This document shows, one piece after another, positions 54,075-62,647 of a stretch of 64,000 bases of DNA. Position numbers and translations under genes: made by a program. The number at the start of each line of letters is the position of its first letter. The first letter of the stretch is position 1. This stretch comes from Virgibacillus aidingensis (lineage in GTDB: Bacteria; Bacillota; Bacilli; Bacillales; Amphibacillaceae). The stretch lies in the NCBI RefSeq assembly GCF_010994035.1, contig NZ_WIXN01000012.1, positions 57,503-121,502 on the forward strand, written 5' to 3'. Below the pieces are notes generated by a model that did no database searches, had not been told where the DNA came from, and worked only from the letters and a program-made list of their open reading frames with translations.

Positions 54075-54103
54075 TTGAAAGATCTCGCTTTTTCCGTTAG
54101 AAT
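54075..54103 (+). promoter_or_regulatory. sigma-A promoter of the universal stress protein gene
   Basis: TTGAAA (54075-54080), 17 nt, TAGAAT (54098-54103), 45 bp upstream of the ATG. Confidence 0.65.
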
Positions 54104-54147
54104 ATATACGTTTTAGAAGATTATAGGACGACAAAGGTGGGTGTATC

Positions 54148-54825
54148 ATGAAGAAAATCAGGGGCCGTATGGATGAAGCCATTCTCGTTTGTGTTTATTA
54201 TGGACCCAACGGGGAGAGATTGATCAAACGCGGTCATAAGTTGGCAAATATGCTTGATTGCCCTTATTATATCTTAACGGTGGATCCTCTTCCTTACGAT
54301 GAATTTGATGAGGAAAAATCCAGATATGTGGATCGCTGGAAGGAGCTGGCTGATGAGCTGGACGCAGAAGAGTTCATTTTAAGGGATAATGAAAGTAAAT
54401 CTTCTGTCAAAGCCATTAAAGAAGTTGCACACAAGCATAACATCACGCAGGTCATTATTGGCCAGTCCCCGCAAAACAGGTGGGAAGAAATTACAAAAGG
54501 GTCATTTGTCAATGTGCTTCTTCGTGAGCTTACGTATATCGATATTCATATTGTTTCCTTCGACAGAAATGTAAGAAACAATGATGAAGATACTGAATAC
54601 GAAAGAGGAGTCCGTGCTTTTCTGAAGCAAGATAAAAACGGAGAATATAAACTCACTTTTGCACGTTCACACGAAAACCGCTATGAAGGAATTTTTTACA
54701 AGGACATCGGGACCGATTTTAATAACGGTGTTTTTAAATTTATTTATGATGGAAAAAACTGTCAGCTTCATATTACCGAAGATAAAGTAACTACGAAAAT
54801 TAAGCAGCCGCCTAATTTAAGGTAG
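54148..54825 (+). CDS. universal stress protein family protein (KdpD Usp-like)
   Basis: A 225-residue protein with a Usp domain close to that in the KdpD sensor kinase (VCVYYGPNGERLIKRGHKLA; HNITQVIIGQSPQNRWEEITKGSFVNVLLREL). A C-terminal stretch of about 80 residues is unlike Usp and unassigned. It binds ATP or a nucleotide in related proteins. GGTGGGTGT precedes the ATG; a good promoter lies upstream. It may report on potassium or osmotic state, in keeping with ktr genes, but this is inference. Confidence 0.8.
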   Translation: MKKIRGRMDEAILVCVYYGPNGERLIKRGHKLANMLDCPYYILTVDPLPYDEFDEEKSRYVDRWKELADELDAEEFILRDNESKSSVKAIKEVAHKHNITQVIIGQSPQNRWEEITKGSFVNVLLRELTYIDIHIVSFDRNVRNNDEDTEYERGVRAFLKQDKNGEYKLTFARSHENRYEGIFYKDIGTDFNNGVFKFIYDGKNCQLHITEDKVTTKIKQPPNLR

Positions 54826-54857
54826 GTTTAACTAAAATAGAGGTGTCCCGGAAAATG

Positions 54858-54900
54858 CGGTAAAACGGCTTTAGCCCCCGGCTAAGCCGTTTTACCGTTT
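54858..54900 (+). terminator. palindromic hairpin after the stress protein gene
   Basis: CGGTAAAACGGCTT...AAGCCGTTTTACCG, a long stem ending in GTTTC. Probably a terminator, though the T-run is short. Confidence 0.6.
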
Positions 54901-54984
54901 CAGATTAAAATTTCATAATGAATCTCAGGCAAGAACGTCAAGGGGATATATGACAAATGTCATGGATTGTATTTTTTATGAAAT

Positions 54985-55012
54985 GTAAAAGAGCAGACTC
55001 CAAAGCCTGCTC
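54985..55012 (-). terminator. terminator of the DUF3231 gene
   Basis: On the minus strand GAGCAG...CTGCTC followed by TTTTACATTT, 7 nt after the stop. Confidence 0.75.
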
Positions 55013-55018
55013 CTTGTC

Positions 55019-55531
55019 TTAACTCTCTTCTGTCTTATGATGATGCAGCGGGGGTGGAACCAGCCATCCCTTTTCCTTGTTGAGCTGAAGAAACTTTGTT
55101 CCCAATGCTGCCTTTTGCGTATGAAATTGGCCGTACAGCATTCCAATGTCCTCCCGGATCGACTGTCCCATTATGGTACTGCATGTAACCAGCCCGGCTG
55201 CCAATTCGGCAGATATTGATGCTGCAATTTCCTGGTCCATAAAGCGGGCACCTGCAGGGATATCTTCCAGTTGCGCTTGTGGCCGTTCCGGAGGTGTTGG
55301 CGGCAATCCGACACCATTTTCCTGCAGCAGCTTTTTAATTTCACCGACATGCTGCTGCCCCTGTTGGATAGTTTCTTTTATCAGTTTCTTCAGATCCTCG
55401 TCACCCGCATGATTATGTAGCGTCTGGTGTCCGGCAATGGCTGCCTCCGTTGCCATTAAAGAGGACCAGATGCTATATACTTCTCCATAATGCATCGGTT
55501 CATCAGTTGGGTTTCCACTTAAAATTCCCAT
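55019..55531 (-). CDS. DUF3231 family protein
   Basis: A 170-residue helical protein, ferritin-like in pattern (EVYSIWSSLMATEAAIAGHQTLHNHAGDEDLKKLIKE), from a family common in spore formers whose function is unknown. ATG 55531 follows TAGGAGG at 6 nt; an earlier start at 55567 is weaker. The C-terminus is His-rich (LHHHKTEES). Members can be DNA-protection or spore-linked proteins; not testable from sequence. Confidence 0.8.
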   Translation of the reverse strand: MGILSGNPTDEPMHYGEVYSIWSSLMATEAAIAGHQTLHNHAGDEDLKKLIKETIQQGQQHVGEIKKLLQENGVGLPPTPPERPQAQLEDIPAGARFMDQEIAASISAELAAGLVTCSTIMGQSIREDIGMLYGQFHTQKAALGTKFLQLNKEKGWLVPPPLHHHKTEES

Positions 55532-55689
55532 TGTAAGCCTCCTAATCAGATTCATATTGATAGTCACCCTTCATCTTTCCACAAACTTATATTTCCTCGG
55601 TGACAGACTTTTATGCATACTAATAAAGAGGCTATTGCTTTCCAAATAAAATATTCGACAAAATTCCAGTCACTGAAAGTGTCCATTTT

Positions 55690-56904
55690 TTAGGATACCA
55701 TTGTTTTTTCAGTTGAAGAATCAATAAATCTAAAGTACGGAAGTATCAGCCCCAGTAAAGATACCATACAAATAATCGTTCCAATCAAAATATACAAAGA
55801 TCTGATTCCCCAAAGCTCACTTAATATTCCTCCAGCCAGCACACCAATGGGCATCATTCCCCTCACGATTAACATACGGACAGAGAAAACTTTTCCCATG
55901 AGATGATTCGGTACAGCCTGCTGGGAAAGGGTCACATTATGTACATTAAATAAAGCCATCGCTATCCCGCCAATTATTTCTGTTAAGATCGCTATAATAA
56001 TCGATTGGGTAAATCCCAGCGCCAGAAACGTTAATCCGCCTATTACCAAAGCGCCCAGCATGAGGATTCTGCGTGAACGAAGCCTTACTTTCCCAACAAG
56101 CAATGTACCAATGATATAGCCAAGAGGAAAGCCTGCCATAAAGTAACCATATATCGCATAGGACCCATTTAATTCTCCGGTAATATAAGGAAGGCTAATA
56201 ACCATTGTCACCCCGACACCGAATTGAACAAAAGCAAGAAAAACACCCAGCCATACGATGACACGCTGATTGAAGAAATACCGTATCCCTTCTGCGAAAT
56301 CTTTCGCCCATGGTTTGCGAACCTTGTGATCAATTCTTTTTTCCCGTACTGCCAGCAGTAAACATCCGATTGCCATAAATAATATACAAATAAGTATGTA
56401 AGTGATTTGCAGCCCGGTAAATTCAATTACCAGCCCTGCCATAAAAGGAGCCGTGAACATCATAAAACGAGCAATACCATCTACATAAGCATTCGCTGCA
56501 GGCAATTGCTCTTTCGTAACTATGGTCGGCAGGATTGCTTGATTAGCCGGAACATACAAAGGTGTAATTAATCCGGCAATGATCTGGACAGCATAAATAT
56601 GCCAGGGCGCCACTGTTCCGGTCATATATGCAATGAGTGGAATAAGAAAAATAAGTCCCCGGCTCCAGAGCGCAATAATCATTATCCATTTTCTGCTCCA
56701 TCTATCAATATATGGGCCGCTGAACAACTGCAGCATGAGTGATGGGAGAAAATATAGCAGCCACATACTGCCTAATGCCATCGTAGACCCGGTCACCTCA
56801 TAGATAAGCAGTGAATTGCAAAACGTGCCAAATGCTCCTCCCAATTCTGAAGCAGCATTGCCAATCCACATAGATGCAAACGATCTATTTTTAAATACAC
56901 TCAT
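55690..56904 (-). CDS. MFS efflux transporter
   Basis: A 404-residue, 12-helix transporter of the Mef/MFS_3 type (GPYIDRWSRKWIMIIALWSRG; VPANQAILPTIVTKEQLPAANA), similar to macrolide and other drug exporters. It lies 33 nt after an ArsR-type regulator gene on the same strand, so it is likely under that repressor. A weak GGGGA site precedes ATG 56904. The inducer and substrate are unknown. Confidence 0.88.
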   Translation of the reverse strand: MSVFKNRSFASMWIGNAASELGGAFGTFCNSLLIYEVTGSTMALGSMWLLYFLPSLMLQLFSGPYIDRWSRKWIMIIALWSRGLIFLIPLIAYMTGTVAPWHIYAVQIIAGLITPLYVPANQAILPTIVTKEQLPAANAYVDGIARFMMFTAPFMAGLVIEFTGLQITYILICILFMAIGCLLLAVREKRIDHKVRKPWAKDFAEGIRYFFNQRVIVWLGVFLAFVQFGVGVTMVISLPYITGELNGSYAIYGYFMAGFPLGYIIGTLLVGKVRLRSRRILMLGALVIGGLTFLALGFTQSIIIAILTEIIGGIAMALFNVHNVTLSQQAVPNHLMGKVFSVRMLIVRGMMPIGVLAGGILSELWGIRSLYILIGTIICMVSLLGLILPYFRFIDSSTEKTMVS

Positions 56905-56937
56905 TTGTCCCCAACTTCCGATTTTTAGTTTCTGTGA

Positions 56938-57984
56938 CTATGCTTGATGAAGATACAAATCCAATTCTTTTGCCAATGATTCAACTGCTTTCTTTTTCAA
57001 AACGTATACGGAGTCCTCTATCGTAACGAGCTGAGCCGATCGCAATAATTTTAAATGATGATGTATCGTTGACTTTCCCATATTCAATTGTTCTGTAATT
57101 TCTTGAAGCGTCCTGTCTCTTTCGTATAGCATTTTTACAATTCTCAGTCTTACTTCATCTCCCAAGGCTTTATGCTTTAATACCAGGAAGCTGCTTGGCA
57201 GATATTTATCTTCCGGTGAAACACTTGCATTGGAAACCGGATAATAGAATACTTTTGTATTCTCGATATCTGCGACAATATTCCATGGCCGGTATATGTA
57301 ATGCGGTATTAATAAAACTTTATTTACACTGGGTTCGGGCGGATAGCTGACACCGGCTGTCGCCCATTCAACAAATGCTTCCGATTCCATTTTTTCTTTC
57401 ATCTTTTGCTTTGTCTCTGCATCTGTCTGCAAAATCTTGTGAAGCTGATCCTGATTTGGCTTAATCACATTTTCATACCATCCTGTGATTACCTCTATTA
57501 AGTGATTTTTTAAATAATTTACTTCTGCATGGCAAATAAATGTGATGTAATCGGGAAAGAATGGATTATCTTTCGTTTGTTCTTTTAACTTATTGATTGC
57601 TTCTGAATTCCCTTTTGCTGCACTTTCTCTTTCAAATTGGAACGAATCACCAACGAAAGGGATGCAGATACATTTCAGTTTGTTTTCAGGGAGTTCTTTG
57701 ATGAATAATCTAAATTCTTCCAATGTGGCAAAATCCTTTTCATGCAACAACTGAAGCAGCGCTTTCCATGTGTTATTTTCTTCTGCATATTCCAGATGGG
57801 CACGCAGTTCTTCCGGCAGAGCAGCCCTTGTTTCGTACCAATAATCCAACGGTTTCTCCAGGGAATCCAGCAGCTTTGTGTTCGTAATTGCAGCTATCCC
57901 TAAAGCAGCTTCCCATAAAACAGCGTATTTTATTTCCACTTTGTACGTTTCTCTTTTCCTGCTTGTTATACTTAATATATCCAT
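56938..57984 (-). CDS. ArsR-type regulator with large N-terminal domain
   Basis: A 348-residue protein with a C-terminal winged helix (about 265-340: HKALGDEVRLRIVKMLYERDRTLQEITEQLNMGKSTIHHHLKLLRSAQLV) and about 250 residues of an unassigned N-terminal domain that may sense a ligand. ATG 57984 lies 7 nt after GGAGGTG. It pairs with the MFS exporter; its own promoter carries dyads, which suggests autoregulation. Confidence 0.85.
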   Translation of the reverse strand: MDILSITSRKRETYKVEIKYAVLWEAALGIAAITNTKLLDSLEKPLDYWYETRAALPEELRAHLEYAEENNTWKALLQLLHEKDFATLEEFRLFIKELPENKLKCICIPFVGDSFQFERESAAKGNSEAINKLKEQTKDNPFFPDYITFICHAEVNYLKNHLIEVITGWYENVIKPNQDQLHKILQTDAETKQKMKEKMESEAFVEWATAGVSYPPEPSVNKVLLIPHYIYRPWNIVADIENTKVFYYPVSNASVSPEDKYLPSSFLVLKHKALGDEVRLRIVKMLYERDRTLQEITEQLNMGKSTIHHHLKLLRSAQLVTIEDSVYVLKKKAVESLAKELDLYLHQA

Positions 57985-58006
57985 GTTGGAACACCTCCAC
58001 ATTCAA

Positions 58007-58053
58007 ATTCTATACTATTAGAATACTAAATTCAATAATTATAGAATAATTCT
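58007..58053 (-). promoter_or_regulatory. promoter and operator of the ArsR-MFS operon
   Basis: On the minus strand TTGAAT, 17 nt, TAGAAT. The -10 box is half of ATTCTA-N6-TAGAAT (58007-58024), a perfect dyad, and AGAAT-A-ATTCT (58043-58053) lies just upstream of the -35 box. The repeated AGAAT half-sites suggest a repressor that binds both. Confidence 0.55.
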
Positions 58054-58194
58054 TTGGATAAAACCCGGATGGCGCCAGGTCATTACGGCAGGCCGAGTAT
58101 TTAGGGCAGCTTCGGGACCAAAATACCAATCAAAATAAAATTTCAGACAAACGCTTATAGCAGCAGTATTTATAAGAAAAATAGAATTTTCTTA

Positions 58195-58223
58195 TTGACA
58201 ATTATATTTTTTGGGTATATGGT
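58195..58223 (+). promoter_or_regulatory. promoter of the S-box operon
   Basis: TTGACA (58195-58200), 17 nt, TATGGT (58218-58223). A perfect palindrome TACTCCGGAGTA lies just downstream at 58241-58252. Confidence 0.75.
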
Positions 58224-58255
58224 ATTATTTAATAACTTAATACTCCGGAGTACAA

Positions 58256-58420
58256 TTCTTATCCAGAGAGGTGGAGGGACTGGCCCTTTGAAGCCTCGGC
58301 AACGGACTTTTCCAGTACTGTGCCAATTCCAGTAGCTTTATGCTAGAAGATAAGAAGAGATGGTAACCTGATTTATGTATCCAGCCCTCTTCTTATCAAT
58401 GGCATAAGAAGAGGTTTTTT
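58256..58420 (+). promoter_or_regulatory. SAM-I (S-box) riboswitch with terminator
   Basis: Aptamer 58256-58356: the conserved AGAGAGGTGGAGGGACTGGC, CCTTTGAAGCCTCGGCAAC and GTGCCAATTCC segments are present, and helix P1 pairs TTCTTATC (58256-58263) with GATAAGAA (58349-58356). The expression platform is the terminator CCTCTTCTTAT...ATAAGAAGAGG-T6 (58386-58420). The 3' P1 strand can pair with the terminator's 5' arm as antiterminator. SAM binding would stop transcription, so the operon is on when SAM or methionine is low. Confidence 0.95.
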
Positions 58421-58517
58421 CATGTTCTCAGCTCTTTCCTGTCTGCAGAAGGAAAGGGAAGGTTTCTTCCGCTAAGGCTGTGAACACCTCTTAAAATACA
58501 TTGATGAGGTGAGCTCC

Positions 58518-59270
58518 ATGACAACGGTAAAAACAGAAAATGAATTGTGGAAGGCAATAGCATTACTGAAAGAAAAAGAATGGGTCGATCTTACACATAC
58601 ATTCGGACCGGATTCTCCGCACTTTTCGGCTTTTGAAGATGCAGAATTTCATACGCTTTTCACACATGATGACGGCTTTTTTGCCCAGCGCTTCAACTTC
58701 CCCGGTCAATATGGGACACATATAGACGCACCGGTTCATTTTGTCCGAAACCAGCGTTACCTGGAGGAAGTGGAGTTAAAGGAAGTTGTGCTCCCGCTTG
58801 TCGTGATTGATAAGTCGAAGGAAGCAAAAGCAAATAATGATTTCATCCTTACTAAAGAAGACATCCTGCAATTTGAAAAAGAACATGGAAAAATAGAAGC
58901 AGGAACCTTTGTGGCATTGCGCACAGATTGGCATAAGCGCTGGCCGGACAAGGAAGCATTTGAAAATAAAGATGAGGAAGGACACAGCCACACCCCCGGC
59001 TGGGGAATAGATGCATTGAAGTTTTTATTTGAGGAAAGAAATATCAATGCGGTAGGACATGAAACCTTTGATACGGATGCAGCGGCTGATTTACGCAAAA
59101 ACGGCTCCCTCATAGGCGAATACTATGTGCTGGAGCAGGATACATTCCAGGTTGAATTGCTCACTAATCTGGATCAGGTCCCTCCAAAAGGTGCTGTGAT
59201 CTTTAATATTAGCCCAAAGCCGGAAAAAGCAAGTGGTTTCCCGGTACGTTCCTTTGCTATTTTACCGTAA
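58518..59270 (+). CDS. cyclase family protein (kynurenine-formamidase-like)
   Basis: A 250-residue metal hydrolase of the cyclase/KynB family. The metal motif is GQYGTHIDAPVHF, with a later GHETFDTDAAA segment. The family opens amide or lactone-like bonds. It is first in a SAM-riboswitch operon with a methionine-synthase-like gene, which suggests a role in sulfur or methionine recycling; the substrate is unknown. ATG 58518 is 5 nt after GAGGTGA; the GTG at 58509 sits in that site. Confidence 0.88.
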   Translation: MTTVKTENELWKAIALLKEKEWVDLTHTFGPDSPHFSAFEDAEFHTLFTHDDGFFAQRFNFPGQYGTHIDAPVHFVRNQRYLEEVELKEVVLPLVVIDKSKEAKANNDFILTKEDILQFEKEHGKIEAGTFVALRTDWHKRWPDKEAFENKDEEGHSHTPGWGIDALKFLFEERNINAVGHETFDTDAAADLRKNGSLIGEYYVLEQDTFQVELLTNLDQVPPKGAVIFNISPKPEKASGFPVRSFAILP

Positions 59271-59324
59271 GCCATTTGACAGATTAAGCAGTCTTAGAAA
59301 ATAAAATCAGGGAGAGAAAATAAA

Positions 59325-60428
59325 ATGACAAAAACAATTATACAAGCTCCATTCCGAGCAGATCATATAGGAAGCTTATTAAGACCGGCAAGCATTCATC
59401 AGGCAAGAAAAGATTTTAATGAAGGCAGCATTACTGCAAAAGATTTGCGTGTAATTGAAACCGAAGAAATTAAAAAAGTTGTCAATAAGCAAATTGAAGT
59501 TGGACTCAAGGCTGTAACCGATGGGGAAATCCGACGCAGATTCTGGCACACGGATTTTCTGGAACATTTAAACGGTGTAGAGGGTTACATACCGGAGCAC
59601 GGGTTTCAATTTAACGGAGAGGAAACAGAAAGATACGATGTGCGTGTGAATGGAAAAATTTCTTTCAATCCTGATCATCCCCATGTAAAAGACTTTATTG
59701 AATTCAAAGAAATTGTCGGGGATCGCGCTGTCGCAAAACAAACCATTCCAAGTCCAAATCAGCTATTTAATGCCGGAATTCGCAACCTTGATATTTATCC
59801 GGATATTGAAGATTACGCCAATGATATTATCGAGGCCTACTGCGACGCCGTAAAGGCCTTTTATGATGCAGGCTGCCGCTACCTGCAGCTGGATGATGTG
59901 TATATTGCAGGGCTGAATGCACCGGAAATCCCATTCAATGACAGCGGCTATTCCCGGGAAGAATTAATCGACTTGGCACTTCGGGTAGCTAACGGAGTAC
60001 TGGAAGATAAACCGGAAGATCTCACTGTAACCACCCATCTCTGCCGCGGCAATTACCGGTCGAACTGGGCATTTGAAGGCAGTTATGCAAAGATTGCCCC
60101 AACCCTGTTTGCCAAAGAAAAAGTGGACGGTTTCTTCCTGGAATACGACGACGACCGTTCCGGCGATTTCAAACCATTGGAATACATTCCAAATGGCGGG
60201 CCAAGAGTTGTTTTGGGTGTATTCACATCGAAACACGGGAAACTCGAAGACAAGGAAAACATTAAAGCCCGTGTAAAGGAAGCAGCAAAATATGTCCCGC
60301 TGGAGCAATTATGCATCAGTCCGCAATGCGGTTTTGCCTCAACACATCACGGAAATATTTTAACCGAGGAAGAACAATGGGCGAAGCTGAAATATATCGT
60401 GGATATTTCAAAGGAAATTTGGGGGTAA
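59325..60428 (+). CDS. yxjG: MetE C-terminal-type methyltransferase, YxjG/YxjH-like
   Basis: A 367-residue cobalamin-independent methyltransferase, corresponding to the C-terminal domain of MetE (the full enzyme has about 760 residues). Zinc ligands are in THLCRG (His, Cys), a Glu in FFLEYDDDRSG, and Cys in ISPQCGFAS. Members of this type in bacilli (YxjG, YxjH) are S-box controlled and methylate homocysteine from folate or from methylated sulfur compounds. GGGAGAG precedes the ATG, 54 nt after the cyclase gene. Confidence 0.9.
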   Translation: MTKTIIQAPFRADHIGSLLRPASIHQARKDFNEGSITAKDLRVIETEEIKKVVNKQIEVGLKAVTDGEIRRRFWHTDFLEHLNGVEGYIPEHGFQFNGEETERYDVRVNGKISFNPDHPHVKDFIEFKEIVGDRAVAKQTIPSPNQLFNAGIRNLDIYPDIEDYANDIIEAYCDAVKAFYDAGCRYLQLDDVYIAGLNAPEIPFNDSGYSREELIDLALRVANGVLEDKPEDLTVTTHLCRGNYRSNWAFEGSYAKIAPTLFAKEKVDGFFLEYDDDRSGDFKPLEYIPNGGPRVVLGVFTSKHGKLEDKENIKARVKEAAKYVPLEQLCISPQCGFASTHHGNILTEEEQWAKLKYIVDISKEIWG

Positions 60429-60435
60429 GGTTTTC

Positions 60436-60468
60436 AGCGAACAGCTTTTGATGGCTGTTCGCTTTTTT
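60436..60468 (+). terminator. terminator of the S-box operon
   Basis: AGCGAACAGC...GCTGTTCGCT with T6, 7 nt after the stop. Confidence 0.95.
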
Positions 60469-60658
60469 ATGTGACAGTAATCTTGCTATTGTATTTAGTC
60501 CGATAACAAGGCCGCAAGAACAAATGTGCGCCCCTGAAATATGATTGTAACATGTCTATCATCTTATCGACATTTTCTAATGTTATACTACTGCTAGAGA
60601 AAATACATATTTATACCAATTAAATTTTTATATAAATGGTATCAAGGGGAAGTGTAGG

Positions 60659-61858
60659 GTGCAAATGAGAAAAGTCCTTGCAATGGCAACGGTAGTTCTT
60701 GTATTGATGGCTTCAAATTTCAGTATACAAACCAATGCGGATACAACGGACGAATTGAAGGATGTTCGTGATCAGCGTAAAATAATTGATGAAGACTTAT
60801 CTGAAGCGGAAAGTAAAATTGCAGCTATTTTAGCAGAACTGGAAGCATTAAAATCAGAAATTGAACGAATAGAGGCAGAACGGATCGAGTACCAGGAAAG
60901 CGCGGATAAAACCGAGGATGAAATTGAGAATACGCTTGACGAAATTTCCCTTCTGGATGAGGAAATGGAAGAATTAGATAGAAAGATGGAAGAAAGAAAT
61001 GAAATTTTAAAGAAACGGATGTCCTCTATTCAAAAATCCGGCGGGGCGATTACTTATCTGGAAGTGATCTTTGGCGCGAGCAGCTTCAGTGACTTTATTA
61101 ATAGAGTGTCTGCGGTAAACAAGATCACCAATTCAGATGCTGCTTTATTGGAGCAGCAGAAGGAAGATAACCTGAAGAAACAGGAAAAGCAAATGCTTGT
61201 TTTTGATAAACTGGATGACTTAAATGCTTTCAAAGCGGAACAAGAAGAGATGAATGCACTTATGAGTCAACAATTAGCAAGCAGTGAAAAACAAAAAGAA
61301 GAATTGGAAAACAAGAAACAAGAATTGGATGCGTTGACAGATAAGCTGGAAATGGAATCCAGTGAACTTGCTTCCCTGGAAGGTGAAGTGAAACAGCGTA
61401 TAGCTGAAGAAAAGAGACAAGCTGAGATTGCGGCGGAAAAAGAACAAAGAGCTGCCGAAACAGCTGTAACACAAGCCGCTTTTGAAAAGCCTAAGCAACC
61501 GAATGATAATAAGATAAAAACGGCGCAAAAAGAAGAAACAGATAAAGGGAAGCAGAAGAACAGCGACAATAAAACCTTTACCGTTACAGCAACAGCTTAC
61601 ACCGCAAAATGTGATGGCTGTTCCGGCGTCACGTCTACTGGTATCGATTTAAACAATAATCCTGACGCAAAAGTCATCGCAGTAGATCCAAGTGTCATCC
61701 CTTTGGGCAGTACAGTATATGTCGAAGGCTATGGGTATGCCACTGCAGAAGATACGGGCGGTGCCATTAAAGGAAATAAAATTGATGTCTTTGTACCAGA
61801 TAAACAAGCTGCAGCCAAATGGGGAATTCGTACAGTGAAAGTAACAATTGTAAGGTGA
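60659..61858 (+). CDS. secreted coiled-coil protein with a 3D domain
   Basis: A 399-residue secreted protein: signal peptide (about 1-28), a long coiled coil (about 30-275) of the PcsB/CwlO type with YLEVIFGASSFSDFINRVSAV in the middle, a polar linker, and a C-terminal 3D domain (about 305-399). The three Asp are in IAVDPSVIPLG, TAEDTGG and NKIDVFVPD. 3D domains resemble MltA lytic transglycosylases, so it may cut peptidoglycan under control of the coiled coil. GTG 60659 or ATG 60665 as start. Confidence 0.88.
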   Translation: MQMRKVLAMATVVLVLMASNFSIQTNADTTDELKDVRDQRKIIDEDLSEAESKIAAILAELEALKSEIERIEAERIEYQESADKTEDEIENTLDEISLLDEEMEELDRKMEERNEILKKRMSSIQKSGGAITYLEVIFGASSFSDFINRVSAVNKITNSDAALLEQQKEDNLKKQEKQMLVFDKLDDLNAFKAEQEEMNALMSQQLASSEKQKEELENKKQELDALTDKLEMESSELASLEGEVKQRIAEEKRQAEIAAEKEQRAAETAVTQAAFEKPKQPNDNKIKTAQKEETDKGKQKNSDNKTFTVTATAYTAKCDGCSGVTSTGIDLNNNPDAKVIAVDPSVIPLGSTVYVEGYGYATAEDTGGAIKGNKIDVFVPDKQAAAKWGIRTVKVTIVR

Positions 61859-61863
61859 AAATG

Positions 61864-61904
61864 AAAAGCACGGGAGCTTATTGATATGCACCCGTGCTTT
61901 TTTG
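61864..61904 (+). terminator. terminator of the 3D-domain gene
   Basis: AAAAGCACGGG...CCCGTGCTTTTTTG stem, 6 nt after the stop. Confidence 0.95.
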
Positions 61905-61924
61905 CATGCATCACTGCATTTATT

Positions 61925-62436
61925 CTACCGCTGCAAATAGTCTTTTTGGAAAATACTCATATAACTGCATGATGATAACTGCCCTTGATAAAATATTCTT
62001 CCTTTAATACAGCTTCTGTTTTAAAACCTGCTTGCTCGTATAAATGTATTGCTTTTTCATTTGTTTCATCCACGATCAGATAAAGTTTATGGAGATTTAA
62101 TATATTAAATGCATAGTCCATGGCAAGTTCCGTAGCCTTGCCTGAATATCCGCACCCCTGATGAGCAGGATCAATGATGATGGCAAATTCAGCTTTACGG
62201 TGAACGGGATCGATGGAAAAAAGTGCGACAAAACCCAGCTGCTCCTCATGCTTCTTTAAAATAAAGAAACGTATATGCTCATTATCTTTGTTCTTCATAT
62301 ATTTTTCTTCCAAATCCACTTTTGTCTGATAGGGCTCCTCAAACCAAAAAGACATGATATCCGGATTATTCATGAGACCGTGGATAAATTCCAAATCTTC
62401 TTTTTCCATTGCTTTTAACACCAATTGATCAGACAT
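61925..62436 (-). pseudogene. SpeG-like spermidine/GNAT acetyltransferase with C-terminal frameshift
   Basis: The frame from ATG 62436 (CGGAGG at 7 nt) gives 159 residues of a SpeG-like acetyltransferase: MSFWFEEPYQTKVDLEEKY, IDPAHQGCGYSGKATELAMD, HKLYLIVDETNEKAIHLYEQ and GSYHHAVI, then TGA. One base off, the DNA after GTTAT continues ATG AGT ATT TTC CAA AAA GAC TAT TTG CAG and CGG TAG, encoding MSIFQKDYLQR, the tail SpeG-like proteins end with. A one-base deletion near 61980 explains this. The first 159 codons are intact, so partial activity is possible. Confidence 0.75.
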
Positions 62437-62647
62437 GTTGCATCCTCCGTATTAAAATGACCTTCTGTACTATCTATATAGATAACATAACTTTATTATT
62501 TACTATTAATCTAAACCAAAGCAAGAATGATCATATATCTGTAGACTATCAAAGACTGTCCCGGCGAAAACAGCTCCATCCATGGATAGTTTTACCGTAA
62601 AATCTCTTATTTACGATTTTAATAGACGAGTCTCCCATATACCAGCT

